DNA from: a bacterium
GTDB lineage: Bacteria; Latescibacterota; UBA2968
Length of the DNA: 7,070 nucleotides
Reading direction: 5' to 3'
Assembly (NCBI GenBank): GCA_027296045.1
Contig: JAPUJS010000582.1
Span: 1 to 7,070, forward strand
Part shown: positions 6,966-7,070 of the stretch, piece after piece
How positions within the stretch are numbered: position 1 is the stretch's first letter
How the letters are laid out: every line of letters starts with the position of its first letter
Made by a program: the position numbers and the translations under genes
The notes under the pieces: generated by a model
Told to the model about the DNA's origin: nothing
Database searches by the model: none
The model's input: the letters and a program-made list of their open reading frames with translations, nothing else

Positions 6966-7070
6966 ATCGTGGGCCTTCAAAACAAACCTGTCTGTCTCGA
7001 CCGTCCACTTGAACAGTAGCCGTCTGACCGTCAAACGCAAACGCGACCTCGGGTGCCTCTGTCCCCCGAA
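6964..7070 (-). CDS. 3' end of an upstream gene, unknown product (partial)
   Basis: An open frame enters from the right edge (first full codon at 7068) and gives 34 residues ending in VQVDGRDRQVCFEGPR before TAG at 6966-6964. The residues alternate hydrophobic and polar (EVAFAFDGQTATVQVDG) with Gly-Asp turns, as in the last strands of a beta-sandwich or beta-sheet domain. Such tails occur at the C-termini of polysaccharide lyases of the heparinase II/III type and of other secreted glycan enzymes, but the fragment is too short to name a family. The stop overlaps the ribosome-binding site of the next gene, with a 10-nt gap, so it probably belongs to the same operon. The other two minus-strand frames here give no better candidate: one hits TGA after 13 codons and the other is the frame of the downstream hydrolase. 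Confidence 0.6.
   Translation of the reverse strand, partial: RGTEAPEVAFAFDGQTATVQVDGRDRQVCFEGPR

Noticed and set aside
6954..7040. A longer start at 7040 for the GH113-like protein.
   Set aside because: It would place 29 charged residues before the signal peptide and overlap the upstream coding end; AGGGG sits 7 nt before the ATG at 6953.

Overview
The window is one densely packed minus-strand transcription unit from a Gram-negative (diderm) bacterium. Transcription runs from the right edge to the left edge. The diderm call rests on two large signal-peptide proteins that look like outer-membrane beta-barrels of the DUF5916 type with a CBM9-like domain. Such proteins occur in Bacteroidota, Acidobacteriota, Gemmatimonadota and several uncultured diderm phyla. 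I cannot name the phylum from this sequence. No transposase, integrase, tRNA, rRNA or CRISPR is visible.

Layout in transcription order: (1) 7070-6964, the last 34 codons of a gene that enters from the right, ending in beta-strand-like sequence. (2) 6953-5004, a secreted 649-residue protein with a CBM9-like domain, a small carboxypeptidase-regulatory-like beta domain and a GH113-like TIM barrel with both expected catalytic glutamates. (3) 4990-2543 and (4) 2529-82, two 815-residue tandem paralogues. Each has a signal peptide, a small SH3-like beta domain, a CBM9-like domain and a DUF5916 barrel. (5) 55-15, a strong intrinsic terminator just after the last stop codon.

The gaps between genes are 10, 13 and 13 nt. 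At the first two junctions the purine-rich ribosome-binding site touches or overlaps the upstream stop codon; at the third it begins 2 nt past the stop. This points to a single mRNA with coupled translation. No promoter is visible, so it should lie to the right of the window.

Working model (inference): this is the distal part of a glycan-use operon. The GH113-like enzyme would cut a polysaccharide, possibly a mannan-type one, and the CBM9-like barrel proteins would bind or pass the products at the outer membrane. No SusC or SusD protein is seen here. The two barrel genes arose by tandem duplication. A hand alignment needs no gaps and gives 238 differences in 815 positions (about 71% identity). 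The differences are concentrated in one part of the barrel, which suggests that the copies have taken on different ligands.
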